Counted from the first letter of the stretch, positions 32,946-43,592 are shown. The stretch is DNA of 64,000 bases from Tuwongella immobilis (GCF_901538355.1 NZ_LR593887.1:62001-126000); one strand, 5' to 3'. Notes: generated by a model not told the origin, from the sequence alone. Translations and numbers: made by a program.

Positions 32946-35456
32946 TTAATCTTTGCCGCGAATGCTCGCATTCAGCGATTTCCGCAGATGGGCTTCAATC
33001 GCCTGATGCGTCTTATCCAATTCCTTGTCGCTCAGCGTGCGATCGCTTGCCTGGTAGGTCAACGCATACGCCAGCGACTTTTTCCCATCGGCAATGCTCG
33101 ACCCCTGATAGACATCGAACAGCCGCACATCTCGCAGCAGCGCTCCACCGGCTTGGCGCAACTCGGCTTCGACCTGCTCGGCGGTCACCGATTCGCTCAC
33201 CACCACGGCCATATCCCGCAGCGCGGCCGGGAATGTCGGCACCGGCTGATACGCATACCGCACCGGAACTGCCGCCAAGAGTGCATCCAGATCCAACTCG
33301 GCGACCAACACTTGTCGATCGGTCAGATCGTATCGCTTCGCCGTGGTCGGGTGCAGTTCGCCCAGCGTGCCAATCACCGTGCCGGCGACGACTAACTCCG
33401 CCGCACGCCCCGGATGCAGATAGGCAATCTCGCGGTTGGCCCGGAAGGTGGCCGCCGGAATATGCAACTCGTGCAGCAGCGTCTCGATGACCCCCTTCAA
33501 ATCGAAGAAGTCGAGCGCGGCCGGCTTCTGGCCCAGCGGATCGTCCCACGCCGAGACACTGCGACGCCCACACAGCGCAATCGCCACGCGCCGCTTTTCC
33601 GCCGGGAGTTTCTCATTCGCAACCGCATGATAGACTTGGCCGATTTCGTACAGACAAACGCGGTCTTGATGCTTCAGATTTCGCACCAATCCCTCAAAGA
33701 GGCTCGGCAGCAGCAGTTGCCGCATCACCCGACGCTCGGCGGAAAGCGGGTTGAGCAGTTCGACATACGGCCCCACCGTCACGCCCAGCAACGCCTCATA
33801 TTCCGGCGTGGTCAATGCGTAGTGAATGACTTCGTCCAACCCGGCATCGGCCAGCAAATCGCGGACTCGTTCTTCGCCTTCCAGCGCGGGATTGCCCTTT
33901 TGCGGCGGCAATTCGGCAGACAATCGCGTCATCGGCAGGCGGTCATATCCCGAAATTCGCGCCAATTCTTCGATCAAATCGGCGGCACCCGCTTGAATGT
34001 CGAGCCGATTTTGCGGCACCGTCACCTTCCACCCGGTGGCCGTCGATTCCAGTTGGAATTCCAACGCGGTCAGCACCCGTTCCACTTCGGCATCGTCGAT
34101 TGCGAATCCGAGCACTCGTGCGATTTCCGCACGGGGGAAATCGATCACCTGCACCGGCGGTTGGGCCGGGTAGACATCGACGATGCCCGGCGCAACTTGC
34201 CCATCGCCATAGGTTTGCATCAACGCACACGCGCGATCCGATGCCTGCACCACCAGCGCGGGATGAATCCCCTTGCTGAATCGCGTGCTGGCATCGGAGA
34301 TCAGATTCAGCGATTTCATCGTGCGGCGAATGCTGACGAAATCGAAATTCGCCGATTCCAGCAAAATGTTCTTCGAGTCATCGGTGACTTGGGTTTCCAA
34401 GCCCCCCTTGATCCCGGCCAACGCGATCGGCCCGGCCGTGTCGGCGATCACCAGCATGTCGGGTTTCAGTTCGCGTTCGACCTCGTCCAACGTCACCAGT
34501 TTTTCGCCCGCTTTGGCCGCGCGTACGATGATTGTCGGCACCTGGCCGCCGGCCCGCTTGACCAGCACATCGTAGTCAAACGCATGCAACGGCTGGCCAG
34601 TTTCCAGCATGACAAAGTTGGTGATGTCCACCAGATTCTTGATGGGCCGCATTCCGGCGTATTGCAGCCGATAGCGCATCAATTCCGGGGCGGGGCGGAT
34701 GGTGCAGTTGCGAATCAGTCGGGCCGTGTAGCGGGCACACAGGGCGGGATTGTCGATCTCCACGCGCACCGCTTCGCTCACCGGGGCACCCACGGCGGTA
34801 ATCGGGGTTGCGGGGACGGTCACCGTCTGGCTGGTCAGAGCCGCAACTTCGCGGGCGATCCCCAGCATCGACAGACAGCGGGCCATATTCGGCAGCACAT
34901 CCGGCGAAATGACGATATCGCCGATGTAATCTTGCAGCGGCACCCCCACTGGGGCATCCGCGTCCAGAATGATGATGCCGTCGTGATCCTCGTGGATGCC
35001 CAGCTCAAACGCCGAGCAAACCATCGAATCGCTCGGCACACCGCGCAGCATCGTCGGCTTCAATTCGGAGAGCTTTTTCGGGGTCGCGTGGCCATCGAAC
35101 AGCACCGACCCGGTCAGCCCGAGAATCACCTTCTGCCCAACATCGCCTACCGCGATATTCGGGGCACCCGTGACCACCACTTTCGGTTCCGCGGCGCCGT
35201 ATTCGAGCTTCACCAATTTCAGCTTGTCGGCGTTGGGGTGTTTCGTGACTTCCAGCACCTGAGCGGTCACGATTTTGTCACGGTCCCAAACCGGAGAAAT
35301 GTCTTCCGGCTTGACCTTCAGCCCTGGCGGGCAGGGCAGACCGTACAACCGAAACCCACTGACTTCCAGCCCCGCCAGGGTCAATCGTTCGATCAGTTCG
35401 GCCACCGGCATTTCCACCGGCACATAATCGCGCAGCCACCGAAGCGGGACGTTCAT
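32946..35456 (-). CDS. pheT: Phenylalanine-tRNA ligase beta subunit
   Basis: The 836-residue protein starts MNVPLRWLRDYVPVEMPVAE, the standard PheT opening. An EMAP-II-like tRNA-binding domain (about 42-165, AQVLEVTKHPNADKLKLVKL) is followed by B3/B4 and B5 domains (INNFVMLET-type block read here as VDITNFVMLETGQPLHAFDY). The catalytic-like core follows, and the anticodon-binding FDX-ACB domain lies at the end (about 740-836, YQPVPTFPAALRDMAVVV). It pairs with PheS to charge tRNA-Phe. pheS is not in the window, so the usual pheS-pheT linkage is broken here. The start at 35456 is fixed by the conserved N-terminus. Confidence 0.96.
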   Translation of the reverse strand: MNVPLRWLRDYVPVEMPVAELIERLTLAGLEVSGFRLYGLPCPPGLKVKPEDISPVWDRDKIVTAQVLEVTKHPNADKLKLVKLEYGAAEPKVVVTGAPNIAVGDVGQKVILGLTGSVLFDGHATPKKLSELKPTMLRGVPSDSMVCSAFELGIHEDHDGIIILDADAPVGVPLQDYIGDIVISPDVLPNMARCLSMLGIAREVAALTSQTVTVPATPITAVGAPVSEAVRVEIDNPALCARYTARLIRNCTIRPAPELMRYRLQYAGMRPIKNLVDITNFVMLETGQPLHAFDYDVLVKRAGGQVPTIIVRAAKAGEKLVTLDEVERELKPDMLVIADTAGPIALAGIKGGLETQVTDDSKNILLESANFDFVSIRRTMKSLNLISDASTRFSKGIHPALVVQASDRACALMQTYGDGQVAPGIVDVYPAQPPVQVIDFPRAEIARVLGFAIDDAEVERVLTALEFQLESTATGWKVTVPQNRLDIQAGAADLIEELARISGYDRLPMTRLSAELPPQKGNPALEGEERVRDLLADAGLDEVIHYALTTPEYEALLGVTVGPYVELLNPLSAERRVMRQLLLPSLFEGLVRNLKHQDRVCLYEIGQVYHAVANEKLPAEKRRVAIALCGRRSVSAWDDPLGQKPAALDFFDLKGVIETLLHELHIPAATFRANREIAYLHPGRAAELVVAGTVIGTLGELHPTTAKRYDLTDRQVLVAELDLDALLAAVPVRYAYQPVPTFPAALRDMAVVVSESVTAEQVEAELRQAGGALLRDVRLFDVYQGSSIADGKKSLAYALTYQASDRTLSDKELDKTHQAIEAHLRKSLNASIRGKD

Positions 35457-35631
35457 ATCAGCCTCTTCGCAAGTCGCACCGGCAGGTTCGCCACCTGTTC
35501 GCCACAGGGGGCACCCGCACGGAATCCATCTACCCAATTGGAGATTATCCTACCGGGAAGACGCGATTCTGTCCGCTGGGTTCGAGGTTGGAACGCGGAT
35601 TCTTGCGAAACTCATGCACCAAGACGGGCAA

Positions 35632-38600
35632 TCACGGCAATCGCGTAGACATGGGATCTTCCAGCCGGTTTTCCAGAAGTCGCGGAAGTCGCTCGATATC
35701 AGCGCCGATCACGCTCAAGTCGGCACTGCCCAGCTTTATCGGCGGCGGTGTCACCGAAATCAGCCGAAAGTCGTCTGGTTGAACGGTCAGCAGCGTGTTT
35801 CGGTCGTTCAGCGGCAGTCGAAGTCGGAATTTGATTGCGCCAAACGGCCGACCCGTTTCGTGTGTCAGCGATAACCACCGATCGATGTCATACGGCTTCA
35901 GCGGCATCGATTCGGTATTTTCCGGCGAAACTTGAATGAGTGTCGGTTGATTGGAGTAGCCATAGATATTCTGCCGGGCGTTCTTCCAGACGAGCAGTTC
36001 CCGTTCCTGCACCGCAGAGTCGGATTCCAGTCGGTCGAAGCGGATAAACGCCGTCGCGGGGTTGCTCGCCGGGGCGAACAAACAGCCGGTCGCCTCCACA
36101 TGCAGTGGCACCAGCCCCAGCAAATTCATGCCGACACGTTCCAGCCGAGGCAGCGCTTGCAGATGCGCCAAATGCTCGGTCAAAAACGTCGTCACTCGAT
36201 TCAATTTCACCTGCGCGAATTTCGCGGGGGGCATCTTGCTGGCGGGATCGACTCGCAGCAGCGAACCATCCAACGCCACCAGCGATTGGTCCAATTCCAG
36301 CTCAAATGGCCGACTCGGGCGGACGGTGAGGAAATCGCCGCGGCCCCGCACCCAGCTATTTTCCATGTGAATGCGCGGATCCACTCGCGTATCCAACGTG
36401 CTATTGGGCGTCGTATCAATCAGCGACAGAATTGTTGGCCGCGCATCATCTTGCGATTCGAGCGTAATGATGCAATTGCGCAACGTGCAATCGCCCGAGC
36501 CGTTGATGCTCACCAGCGCAGTTGTCGTTTCCGGTCGGGTCGAATCGGCCCGCAGGCTGATTTGCAGATTTTCCAACGTCAATTTGCTTTCCGCCAGTTG
36601 GAACATGGCTTTGCTTTTCGACTTGGTCGTTCGCGCAAAACCAAGCACCGGAAAGGAACCCGACGCCGGTTTGAGCGTGACTTCGTACCCGACGCGGCTG
36701 AGGTCTTGCGGCTCAATTTCCAGCCAACCGTTGTGCCGAATCTGAATCTCATCCCCCGGTTGGGCACTGGCAAACGCTTCGGCCAACGAACGAAAGACGC
36801 CATCCTCCGCACGATCTCGCCCCAGCGGATCCCAAATCTTCACCTTCCCCGGTCCCGATTTCGCCACGCCAACTTTGGGCAACGGCAAATCGTACAGCCG
36901 CGAACCGAGCAGATCCATGGCACCAAGCACCCCTTCGCCGATGCGCGGTGGCGGCAGCGGCGCACGCAGTGCGGCATCATCAATGCGAACGCGAAACGAC
37001 TTTTCCGGGGTCAAATCCGGGTCGAGCGGATTTGCTTCCGCCCACGGCGAATTGCCAAGCAGAATCGCTGCTGGATCGGAAATCGCACGATTCTCTTCTC
37101 GGATATTCTGGATCGGTTCAATGCGTTTGCCAATGCGTGCCGCCGACACTTGGTAATACCCATTCTTGAGCGGCTTGCCATTGCGTCGCAACGGTCGATA
37201 GCGGGTGTTGTCGGAAAGTTCGCCAATTTGCCGAATCATCACCGCCGTCCGCGCGGGTTCCGGTTCGGGCATGCCGGGCATGGTCAGCGTCGGCGTCGGA
37301 ATTTCTGGCGGCAACACGCTGGTGAACAGGCAATGCCCCACTTCAATGGTGCAGCCGATCCGCGAATCGAGTTCCACCACCGCGCCCGCTTCATGAACCG
37401 TGGAGCAGCGTTCGAGCGTGATCGCACTGGATGCATTGATGGTCGAACGAGCGGCGTTGCGATCCAATTCCCGCACCCGGAAGAGGGCATTACTCGGGCC
37501 AAATGCACAATCTCGCGCTTCGACGAGCGATTGTTGATCCAGCTCCACGGCCACCGCACCCGGGCCGAAGTAGCATTGTTCCATCTTCAAGAATGGCGAA
37601 TCACCCGTATTTAACCCTGGTGTGGGATTGGGTTTACGGCCGATCATCACCGCTGCCGCATACGAGATGGCACCAGGAATCGAACCGGGATCGGCCACAA
37701 ACGTGCAGCGATCCAGTTCAATCTGATCCATGCCAATGACTTGAATGGCCGCCGCTTCCGCAAGCGATTCGCCTGGCGTGACAATTTCAAAATGCAAGCC
37801 GCGAAGGATCGCCTGCGTGCGATTTTCGCGTCCCGATTTTCCACGCAAGGTCAACGCCATCGGTCGGCCCAACCCGGAATCGACGGGCGCATACGCAAGT
37901 TTGATTAACGGCGGATCGGAAGGATCGCTCCCTTCGAGAATCAAACGCTGGCCTTCGAACATCGCCATCGCCAGACCGCCATCGGTGAGATCGTAGACGC
38001 CCGGCTGTAGGCGGAGATGCACGACCGGTTGCCGAATGCGATCCAATAGTTCCGAGACCGTCGAGATGTTCTGCGGGGTCAGCGGAAGATTCGCCGGCAT
38101 CGGGTTATTCGGGAGCGGCACCGGCGGATTCGCCGCAACTCCTGTCGGATTCGGTGGTTCCGGAGCGGGAGTGGCCCCAATCGCACTCCCACCCGCGACG
38201 CGGTCGTTGGACCACAACGGCGGGTTCGTGTCATCGACCAAGGCGCGAGAATCGCCAAATCCGCCAGTCAGAAAGATGACGGCAATGGTCGCCAGAATCG
38301 CCGCCAGTGCGACAATCGGCGACAATCGCGGGGGTGGCGGCAGCGGCGTGGGATCGTACATCGACGAACCAGCCGCGACAATCCGAGGATCGTTCGGGAG
38401 TTGGTCCGCCGGCATCTGCAATTGGTTGGCTACCGACAGCAAATGTGCAATCAACTCTTCCGGCCGCTGATATCGATCTTCCGGTCGTTTGGCCATCATC
38501 CGCCCGAGAATCGCCGTGAGTTCATCGGGCAAATCAGGCCGTAACGTGCGGGGATCCAACGGGTTCCGATGCTGATGGAAGTGCAATTTCTTCGCGGCGG

Positions 38601-39546
38601 TCCCTTCCGGAACGGGCGATTGACCTGTGAGAATGTGGTAGAATGTGCAGCCAAGCGAATAGATGTCCGAGCGACTATCCGCAGAGCGAGGTTCGAGCGC
38701 TTGTTCCGGCGAGATATAATCGAAGGTGCCCAGGGTGACGCCCGATTGGGTCAAGCCACCATCGACGCTCGTTTGCGGGTCGAGGTTTCGGGCCAAGCCC
38801 ATATCGACAATCTTGGCTTTTCCATCGGGGGTAATCAGAATATTCGATGGTTTGATGTCCCGGTGGACAACCCCGCGTTGCATCGCATGGGCAAGCCCGG
38901 TCGCAATTTGCAGCAAATACGACACCGATTCCGGGACTGGCAATGGTCCCCGACGATCGAGCAAAATTTTGAGATTATCACCTTCGACAAATTCAAACGC
39001 AATGAAGTGCAATCCCTGATCTTCGCCGCAAAAATAGACCCGGGCGACATTCTCGTGATCCAACCGCGCGGCGGCCCGACCTTCCTGTTTGAAGCGGGTG
39101 ATATTTTCGGGATCGACCGCCATTTCCGGCGGCAAAATCTTCAGTGCAACAATCCGCCCCAGATCCAAATCGCGTGCCCGAATTACCGCCGCCATGCCAC
39201 CCACGCCCACCGGCTCGATCAGCTCGAAATGACCCAACCGTCGTCCCTGAAGGCTTTTATTCAGCAGCGTCTCGGGTGCAATCGGTCGATGGGCATTCGA
39301 TGAGATAATCGTCGGGGTTTCGTCGTCTTGCTCCACCGCAGGCACACCGTCTTTGGGCGTAATCGCCGATGGGGAGACGGGTTGCGGAGTGGGGCCAAGG
39401 GAATCGAGCGGCTCGGAACTGACCAATGGTTGGATGCGCGACTGGGTACTACCCGATGAAATCGGGCTCGTTCCGTCCTGCGGAATCGCTGGGGGACGGC
39501 GAGTCGAGGTCGAACCTTTGGGATCGGGCGTCGATGGAGTCATCAT
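35632..39546 (-). CDS. Membrane Ser/Thr protein kinase with beta-helix ectodomain
   Basis: The 1304-residue protein has a disordered N-terminal tail (1-100) and a Hanks-type kinase domain (about 106-370). The Gly loop is GVGGMAAV (113-120), with Lys136, catalytic HRDIKPSN (228-235), DMG at 248-250 in place of DFG, and SPEQ at 279-282. One membrane span lies at about 409-427. The 870-residue exterior part shows right-handed parallel beta-helix features (about 500-760 and 880-1130, recurring LRG..FEI, LERC and LRNCIITLES units). Such repeats usually bind carbohydrate or protein. This fits a receptor-like kinase sensing something outside the membrane. The start MM is at 39546. Confidence 0.85.
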   Translation of the reverse strand: MMTPSTPDPKGSTSTRRPPAIPQDGTSPISSGSTQSRIQPLVSSEPLDSLGPTPQPVSPSAITPKDGVPAVEQDDETPTIISSNAHRPIAPETLLNKSLQGRRLGHFELIEPVGVGGMAAVIRARDLDLGRIVALKILPPEMAVDPENITRFKQEGRAAARLDHENVARVYFCGEDQGLHFIAFEFVEGDNLKILLDRRGPLPVPESVSYLLQIATGLAHAMQRGVVHRDIKPSNILITPDGKAKIVDMGLARNLDPQTSVDGGLTQSGVTLGTFDYISPEQALEPRSADSRSDIYSLGCTFYHILTGQSPVPEGTAAKKLHFHQHRNPLDPRTLRPDLPDELTAILGRMMAKRPEDRYQRPEELIAHLLSVANQLQMPADQLPNDPRIVAAGSSMYDPTPLPPPPRLSPIVALAAILATIAVIFLTGGFGDSRALVDDTNPPLWSNDRVAGGSAIGATPAPEPPNPTGVAANPPVPLPNNPMPANLPLTPQNISTVSELLDRIRQPVVHLRLQPGVYDLTDGGLAMAMFEGQRLILEGSDPSDPPLIKLAYAPVDSGLGRPMALTLRGKSGRENRTQAILRGLHFEIVTPGESLAEAAAIQVIGMDQIELDRCTFVADPGSIPGAISYAAAVMIGRKPNPTPGLNTGDSPFLKMEQCYFGPGAVAVELDQQSLVEARDCAFGPSNALFRVRELDRNAARSTINASSAITLERCSTVHEAGAVVELDSRIGCTIEVGHCLFTSVLPPEIPTPTLTMPGMPEPEPARTAVMIRQIGELSDNTRYRPLRRNGKPLKNGYYQVSAARIGKRIEPIQNIREENRAISDPAAILLGNSPWAEANPLDPDLTPEKSFRVRIDDAALRAPLPPPRIGEGVLGAMDLLGSRLYDLPLPKVGVAKSGPGKVKIWDPLGRDRAEDGVFRSLAEAFASAQPGDEIQIRHNGWLEIEPQDLSRVGYEVTLKPASGSFPVLGFARTTKSKSKAMFQLAESKLTLENLQISLRADSTRPETTTALVSINGSGDCTLRNCIITLESQDDARPTILSLIDTTPNSTLDTRVDPRIHMENSWVRGRGDFLTVRPSRPFELELDQSLVALDGSLLRVDPASKMPPAKFAQVKLNRVTTFLTEHLAHLQALPRLERVGMNLLGLVPLHVEATGCLFAPASNPATAFIRFDRLESDSAVQERELLVWKNARQNIYGYSNQPTLIQVSPENTESMPLKPYDIDRWLSLTHETGRPFGAIKFRLRLPLNDRNTLLTVQPDDFRLISVTPPPIKLGSADLSVIGADIERLPRLLENRLEDPMSTRLP

Positions 39547-39927
39547 ACTAGCGCACCGGGGTAGCGCGAAGAGGGAAGAGACTCCCCGCGGTCAAGCGAT
39601 CCAGTTGCACTCGTTGCACGTCAGGCAAGAGCACCCGACGGAGGCATCCGAGCCGTCATGTGTTGCAGAGGGGCTACATCCTTGCTGCAGCGCTCCCGGA
39701 TTGGGGAACTTGATGAAACCGCGACTTCGTCGCGTCCAGAACGGTTCGACATGGACAGTTCCCCCATCTATGTAGACTATAACGTCATGCGAGAAGGAAA
39801 GTCAATTCGCTCGACGGCTTTTCTCGGCGTTTCCCACGCGATTCGCCTGCGGATTCTGAGGCAGCGATGCTTCCGAAGTTTGGAATTGGCAAGGGGATGG
39901 GTGTCCGCGAGCTAAGGAATCATTCAG
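39547..39927. other. Divergent promoter region between kinase and pyrD genes
   Basis: These 381 bp separate two divergent genes. A TATAAC-like -10 candidate lies around 39777-39782, without a convincing -35 box. An 85-codon reading frame in this stretch has no homology that I recognise and poor coding character. Nothing else was found. Confidence 0.4.
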
Positions 39928-40854
39928 ATGATGTTATCCGTACAATTGGGACGACTGACGCTGCGAAATCCCATTCTGACAGCCTCGGGGACGTTTGGAT
40001 ATGCTCGAGAAATGGAAGGCTTGGTCGATTTTTCGCAATTAGGCGGGATTGTTCCCAAGACGGTCACCCGATCGCCGCGCATTGGCAATCCGCCGCCGCG
40101 CACCGTGGAAACTGCGTCGGGCATGCTCAATGCCATTGGCTTGGATAATGACGGGTTGGATTATTTCCTGGATCATCATTTGCCGTATCTTCGAACACTT
40201 CCAACATCGATTATTGGGAACATCGCGGGGAAAACCGAAGAGGAATTCCTGTCGATGGCCGATCAGGTGGCCAATTCAACGGGGTTGGCCGCGTTGGAAC
40301 TGAATCTTTCGTGTCCGAATGTTTCGGGAGGCGTTGATTTTGCCATTGATCCGAGTGTGACCAAGCGCATTGTGCGAGCGGTGCGGGATCGCTGCTCGCT
40401 GCCGATCATCGCCAAGCTGACGCCGAATATCCAAGATGTGGTGCCCATTGCCCGAGCGGCGGCGGATGGCGGGGCCGATGCTGTCTCGCTGGTCAACACC
40501 TTTCTCGGAATCGCCGTCGATTGGCGCAAACGCAAGCCCATCTTGGGGAACGGCACCGGCGGGCTATCCGGGCCGGCCATCAAGCCGCTCGCGCTGCGGG
40601 TCGTCTGGCAAGTCGCACGTCAGCGAATTCTGCCGATTATTGGAATTGGTGGCATTGCGAACATTGATGATGTCATGGAATTTCTCGTCGCCGGTGCTTC
40701 CGCAGTGCAAGTTGGCACCGTAAACTTCTACGATCCAACGGCTTCCGTCCGAATCGTCCAGCAACTTCCCGACGCACTCAAGGAGTTGAAAGCCGAGTCT
40801 GTCGCCGAGATTGTCGGCTCCATGCACCCGGCCCCCGCTCCCACCTGCGGCTGA
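39928..40854 (+). CDS. pyrD: Dihydroorotate dehydrogenase, class 1B catalytic subunit
   Basis: The 308-residue protein is a full-length class 1 enzyme with the catalytic Cys129 in [13 protein letters not shown]. The FMN-binding segments are intact (TASGTFGYA at the start, [28 protein letters not shown]). It oxidises dihydroorotate to orotate in pyrimidine synthesis. Class 1B enzymes work with an electron-transfer subunit (PyrK), which is not in the window. The start ATG 39928 has AAGGAA 8 nt upstream; a second ATG follows directly. Confidence 0.93.
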   Translation: MMLSVQLGRLTLRNPILTASGTFGYAREMEGLVDFSQLGGIVPKTVTRSPRIGNPPPRTVETASGMLNAIGLDNDGLDYFLDHHLPYLRTLPTSIIGNIAGKTEEEFLSMADQVANSTGLAALELNLSCPNVSGGVDFAIDPSVTKRIVRAVRDRCSLPIIAKLTPNIQDVVPIARAAADGGADAVSLVNTFLGIAVDWRKRKPILGNGTGGLSGPAIKPLALRVVWQVARQRILPIIGIGGIANIDDVMEFLVAGASAVQVGTVNFYDPTASVRIVQQLPDALKELKAESVAEIVGSMHPAPAPTCG

Positions 40855-40866
40855 GGCTCGCTACGA

Positions 40867-42744
40867 TCAGGCGACCAATCGCGGGACCGCGCCGCTGCCT
40901 TCCGAAGTGCCCGCGCTGGAGATTCGCAACGCCTGCTGCAATTGTTCGCTCAGTGTGGCAATCTGATGTTGGAACTGCTGACATAGGCTGTCCATTGCCT
41001 GTTCGCGTTCCTGCCAGGCTGCCGCAAAGGCTTGCGATAACTGCTGTTGCGCCGATTGAAGCCAAAATCCGGCCTGCTGCATCGTCCATCGATCGGCTGC
41101 AGTGGTCCAGGATTCCATCTGCTGGACCAACTGGGCAGTCCACTGCGTGACGTCGGATTCGAGGCGCGCCCGCTCATGGTCCAGACAATCTTCTCGATTT
41201 TGGAGGGATTGCAGGACACGCGCTCGTTCGCGGGCCAACCAGCGCTCGTGGCGGATGAGTTGGCGTCGGGCCGAGTCGGGGACCGTCGCAAGCCAAGATT
41301 GGCGGGTCTTTTCGAGCGCAACCGTTTGTTCGGCAAGCTGTTGCCGCTCAGCCTGCACGGTTTGCTCCAACTCTTCCCAACGATAGCGGGCATCGAGCCA
41401 TTCTTGACGGTAGTGGTCGTGCCGTTGGAGCGTCGCACGCACAAATGCTCGCTCGTGTCGGCGAATCTCGGCAAGGTGGGCCACAGCGGATTCTAACCAG
41501 CGTTCGCGGGATGCGAGTTCCGCCATTCGGAATTCCCACTCCGATTGTTGTCGGATCGCATTCCGTTTGACCGCGAGTGCGGCGGATTCGACTTTTCGCG
41601 CAAGTCCTTGAAGCCACAGTTGTTGCCGTAGGACGGATTTGCGTTGAGCGGTGATTTCGAGCACTTCCGAGCGAACTTGCGAATGCTGCTGATCGAGTTG
41701 ATCCTCGACCGATTCAAACGCATCGCCCAATGTTTCCATCTCCCGCACCGTGTCGCAGAGTCCTTGCTGCCACTCTCCCTGATGGGCGGCGAGTTTGCCT
41801 AACTGTTCGACGAGGATGCGTCGATGATCGGAGAGAAATTCCGAGAATTGCCGTAACTCGTTTTCCCGCTGTTGGATGCGTTCGAGTTTTGTTCGATATT
41901 CGGCATCCGATTCCCCCGATGAATCGCTCGATTGATCGACCACCGGGGACGGTGCATCGGCCGGTTTCATGGCCGCGCGACGCAGTTGCTGCAACTCGCT
42001 CAGTTGGGACCGCTCGGCGAGAATGCGTTGTTCCAATGCTGATTGTTCGCGGACTAACTGTTGAATGCTCTCTTGTGCGAGATGCCGTTGGGCGGCGAAG
42101 CTCTGCATTTCGACGGCCAATTGTTCGCCTTGGCGTCGGAGTTGTTCTTCCCGCTGCGAGACGGATTGCTCCCGCTCCCGGACATGGGCGAGCAGGGCGG
42201 CTTCCCGGTTGGAAAATTCGGTCTGGTTTGCCGCAACCTGTTCCTGATACGCAGTTTGCAGCGACTGTGATTGTGCTAGCGTCGATTCGAGCTTGGCCCG
42301 GTCGTGATTCAATCGGGCTTCGCGAGCGTCGAGTTCGGCTTGTCGGCGATCGTGTGCTTGCCGACGCGAATCCCAATGACGGTGCCAGCGTTTGATGAAC
42401 CGCTGTCGGAGTGCGTGAATGCGATCACGCTCGGCGAGCGTCTCGCGGTGAGCGGCCTCGGCTTCGGCGAGTTGACGATCGATATCCGCTTGTGCGGCTT
42501 CGAGTTGCGCCAGTGTGGCGGTGCGTTCTTCGCGATGCGCTGCTCGGGCCGACCGCAATTCTTGCAGCAGGGCTTCGAGTCGGGCTTGGCGATTCTGAAA
42601 ATGGCTGGCGAGCTGCTGTTCGTGTTCATCCAACGATTGTTGGCGTTGCTGCAACCGCCATTCTTCTTCCGTGAGCGCGGCTTGTTGGGCGACCACCGCG
42701 GCGGCCAGGATGCGAAGGGCATTTCGATCGGCGGTGGAATCCAT
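40867..42744 (-). CDS. Long coiled-coil protein, unknown
   Basis: The 625-residue protein is helical almost throughout, with very high Gln, Glu, Arg and Ala content and heptad-like spacing (LQQRQQSLDEHEQQLASHFQ, RELREEQLRRQGEQLA-type stretches). It has no signal peptide, no membrane span and few Gly or Pro except around residues 260-280 (Ser/Asp-rich). It is likely a cytoplasmic rod or scaffold, similar in look to SMC-arm or filament-forming proteins, but no ATPase head is present. No family is assigned. It ends 12 bp from the converging pyrD gene. Confidence 0.75.
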   Translation of the reverse strand: MDSTADRNALRILAAAVVAQQAALTEEEWRLQQRQQSLDEHEQQLASHFQNRQARLEALLQELRSARAAHREERTATLAQLEAAQADIDRQLAEAEAAHRETLAERDRIHALRQRFIKRWHRHWDSRRQAHDRRQAELDAREARLNHDRAKLESTLAQSQSLQTAYQEQVAANQTEFSNREAALLAHVREREQSVSQREEQLRRQGEQLAVEMQSFAAQRHLAQESIQQLVREQSALEQRILAERSQLSELQQLRRAAMKPADAPSPVVDQSSDSSGESDAEYRTKLERIQQRENELRQFSEFLSDHRRILVEQLGKLAAHQGEWQQGLCDTVREMETLGDAFESVEDQLDQQHSQVRSEVLEITAQRKSVLRQQLWLQGLARKVESAALAVKRNAIRQQSEWEFRMAELASRERWLESAVAHLAEIRRHERAFVRATLQRHDHYRQEWLDARYRWEELEQTVQAERQQLAEQTVALEKTRQSWLATVPDSARRQLIRHERWLARERARVLQSLQNREDCLDHERARLESDVTQWTAQLVQQMESWTTAADRWTMQQAGFWLQSAQQQLSQAFAAAWQEREQAMDSLCQQFQHQIATLSEQLQQALRISSAGTSEGSGAVPRLVA

Positions 42745-42830
42745 ACATTCGGCTCCTCAAGTGGGGTCGATATAACCGGCATGGTTTATCATCGGCCCAG
42801 CCTGGGAAAAAGTTCAGTTCAAAACGAAAA

Positions 42831-42878
42831 CCGCCGACGTGGCCTTCCTCCCAATTCGGGAGAATGGCCGGTCGGCGG
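42831..42878 (-). terminator. Intrinsic terminator of trxA
   Basis: CCGCCGACGTGGCC (42831-42844) pairs with GGCCGGTCGGCGG (42866-42878), and an inner CTCCC/GGGAG stem fills the loop. On the minus strand the stem is followed by TTTTCGTTTT, so it is a good terminator 30 bp after the thioredoxin stop. Confidence 0.8.
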
Positions 42879-42908
42879 CGCGATGAGGTGGCGTTCCACC
42901 AATCGGAA

Positions 42909-43247
42909 TTAGCCGTTGAGGGCGTTATTCAGCATGGTGGCGAGCTTGGCTTCGGGGACAACGCCGACGACCGAGTCAACGGGTTGCTCGCCGCCCTTGA
43001 AGACGAGAATGCGGGGAATCGAGCTGATGCCATAGCGGGTGGCCAGCGCGGAATTTTCGTCCACGTTCAGCTTGCCCACTTTCGCCTTGCCCGCGAATTG
43101 ATCGGCCAGGCGATCAATGATCGGCGTCAGCATGCGGCACGGTCCGCACCAGGGGGCCCAGAAATCGACCAGAACCGGCACATCGCTGTTGATGACTTCG
43201 GCTTCGAAGTTGTCATCGGTGATTTCGACAACGTTTTGGCTCGCCAT
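42909..43247 (-). CDS. trxA: Thioredoxin
   Basis: The 112-residue protein has the active site [11 protein letters not shown] and the conserved cis-Pro segment [12 protein letters not shown], with full family length and no signal peptide. It reduces protein disulfides in the cytoplasm. Start: ATG at 43247 ([18 protein letters not shown]), with GGAG about 11 nt upstream. It has its own terminator. Confidence 0.95.
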   Translation of the reverse strand: MASQNVVEITDDNFEAEVINSDVPVLVDFWAPWCGPCRMLTPIIDRLADQFAGKAKVGKLNVDENSALATRYGISSIPRILVFKGGEQPVDSVVGVVPEAKLATMLNNALNG

Positions 43248-43412
43248 GTTTCTATCTCCAGAATCAACACGTGGAAAACATCTCGGGATTATTGTAGCCA
43301 GCGATCGGTTGAAAACCACCAGGTTCCTCGGTTCCATTCAACTGGCTACGGATGCAAGGTTGGATGAAGACTCGGCAAAAAAGATTCATGAAAGAAATTC
43401 GCTCGTTTCGGC

Positions 43413-43441
43413 TTGACGACTCCAAAAGTAGCCCCTAAAAA
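43413..43441 (+). promoter_or_regulatory. Possible promoter of the tRNA-Glu gene
   Basis: TTGACG (43413-43418) and TAAAAA (43436-43441) are 17 bp apart, about 80 bp upstream of the tRNA. The -10 box is a weak match. Confidence 0.4.
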
Positions 43442-43520
43442 AAGGATGTCGAAAGCGATGAGACGACTCGAAGAGAAACGAAAGCAATCGAATCTCGAGT
43501 CTCACTGCAATCAACAACAT

Positions 43521-43592
43521 GGCCCTATCGTCTAACGGTTAGGACACAGCCCTTTCAAGGCTGTAACACGGGTTCGAATCCCGTTAGGGTCA
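43521..43592 (+). tRNA. tRNA-Glu (UUC anticodon)
   Basis: The 72-nt sequence folds as a cloverleaf. The acceptor stem is GGCCCTA with TAGGGTC (one G-U pair), and the anticodon stem is CAGCC/GGCTG around the loop CTTTCAA. The anticodon is TTC at 43554-43556. The T-arm is ACGGG TTCGAAT CCCGT, and the discriminator base is A43592. No CCA is encoded. Confidence 0.95.

Noticed and set aside
33414-35648. 744-codon plus-strand reading frame
   Set aside because: It lies wholly opposite pheT, is His/Arg/Gln-rich, and has no domain pattern; it is a shadow of the pheT gene.
39658-39915. 85-codon frame upstream of pyrD
   Set aside because: It has no ribosome-binding site, no family resemblance and runs into the pyrD leader; treated as non-coding.
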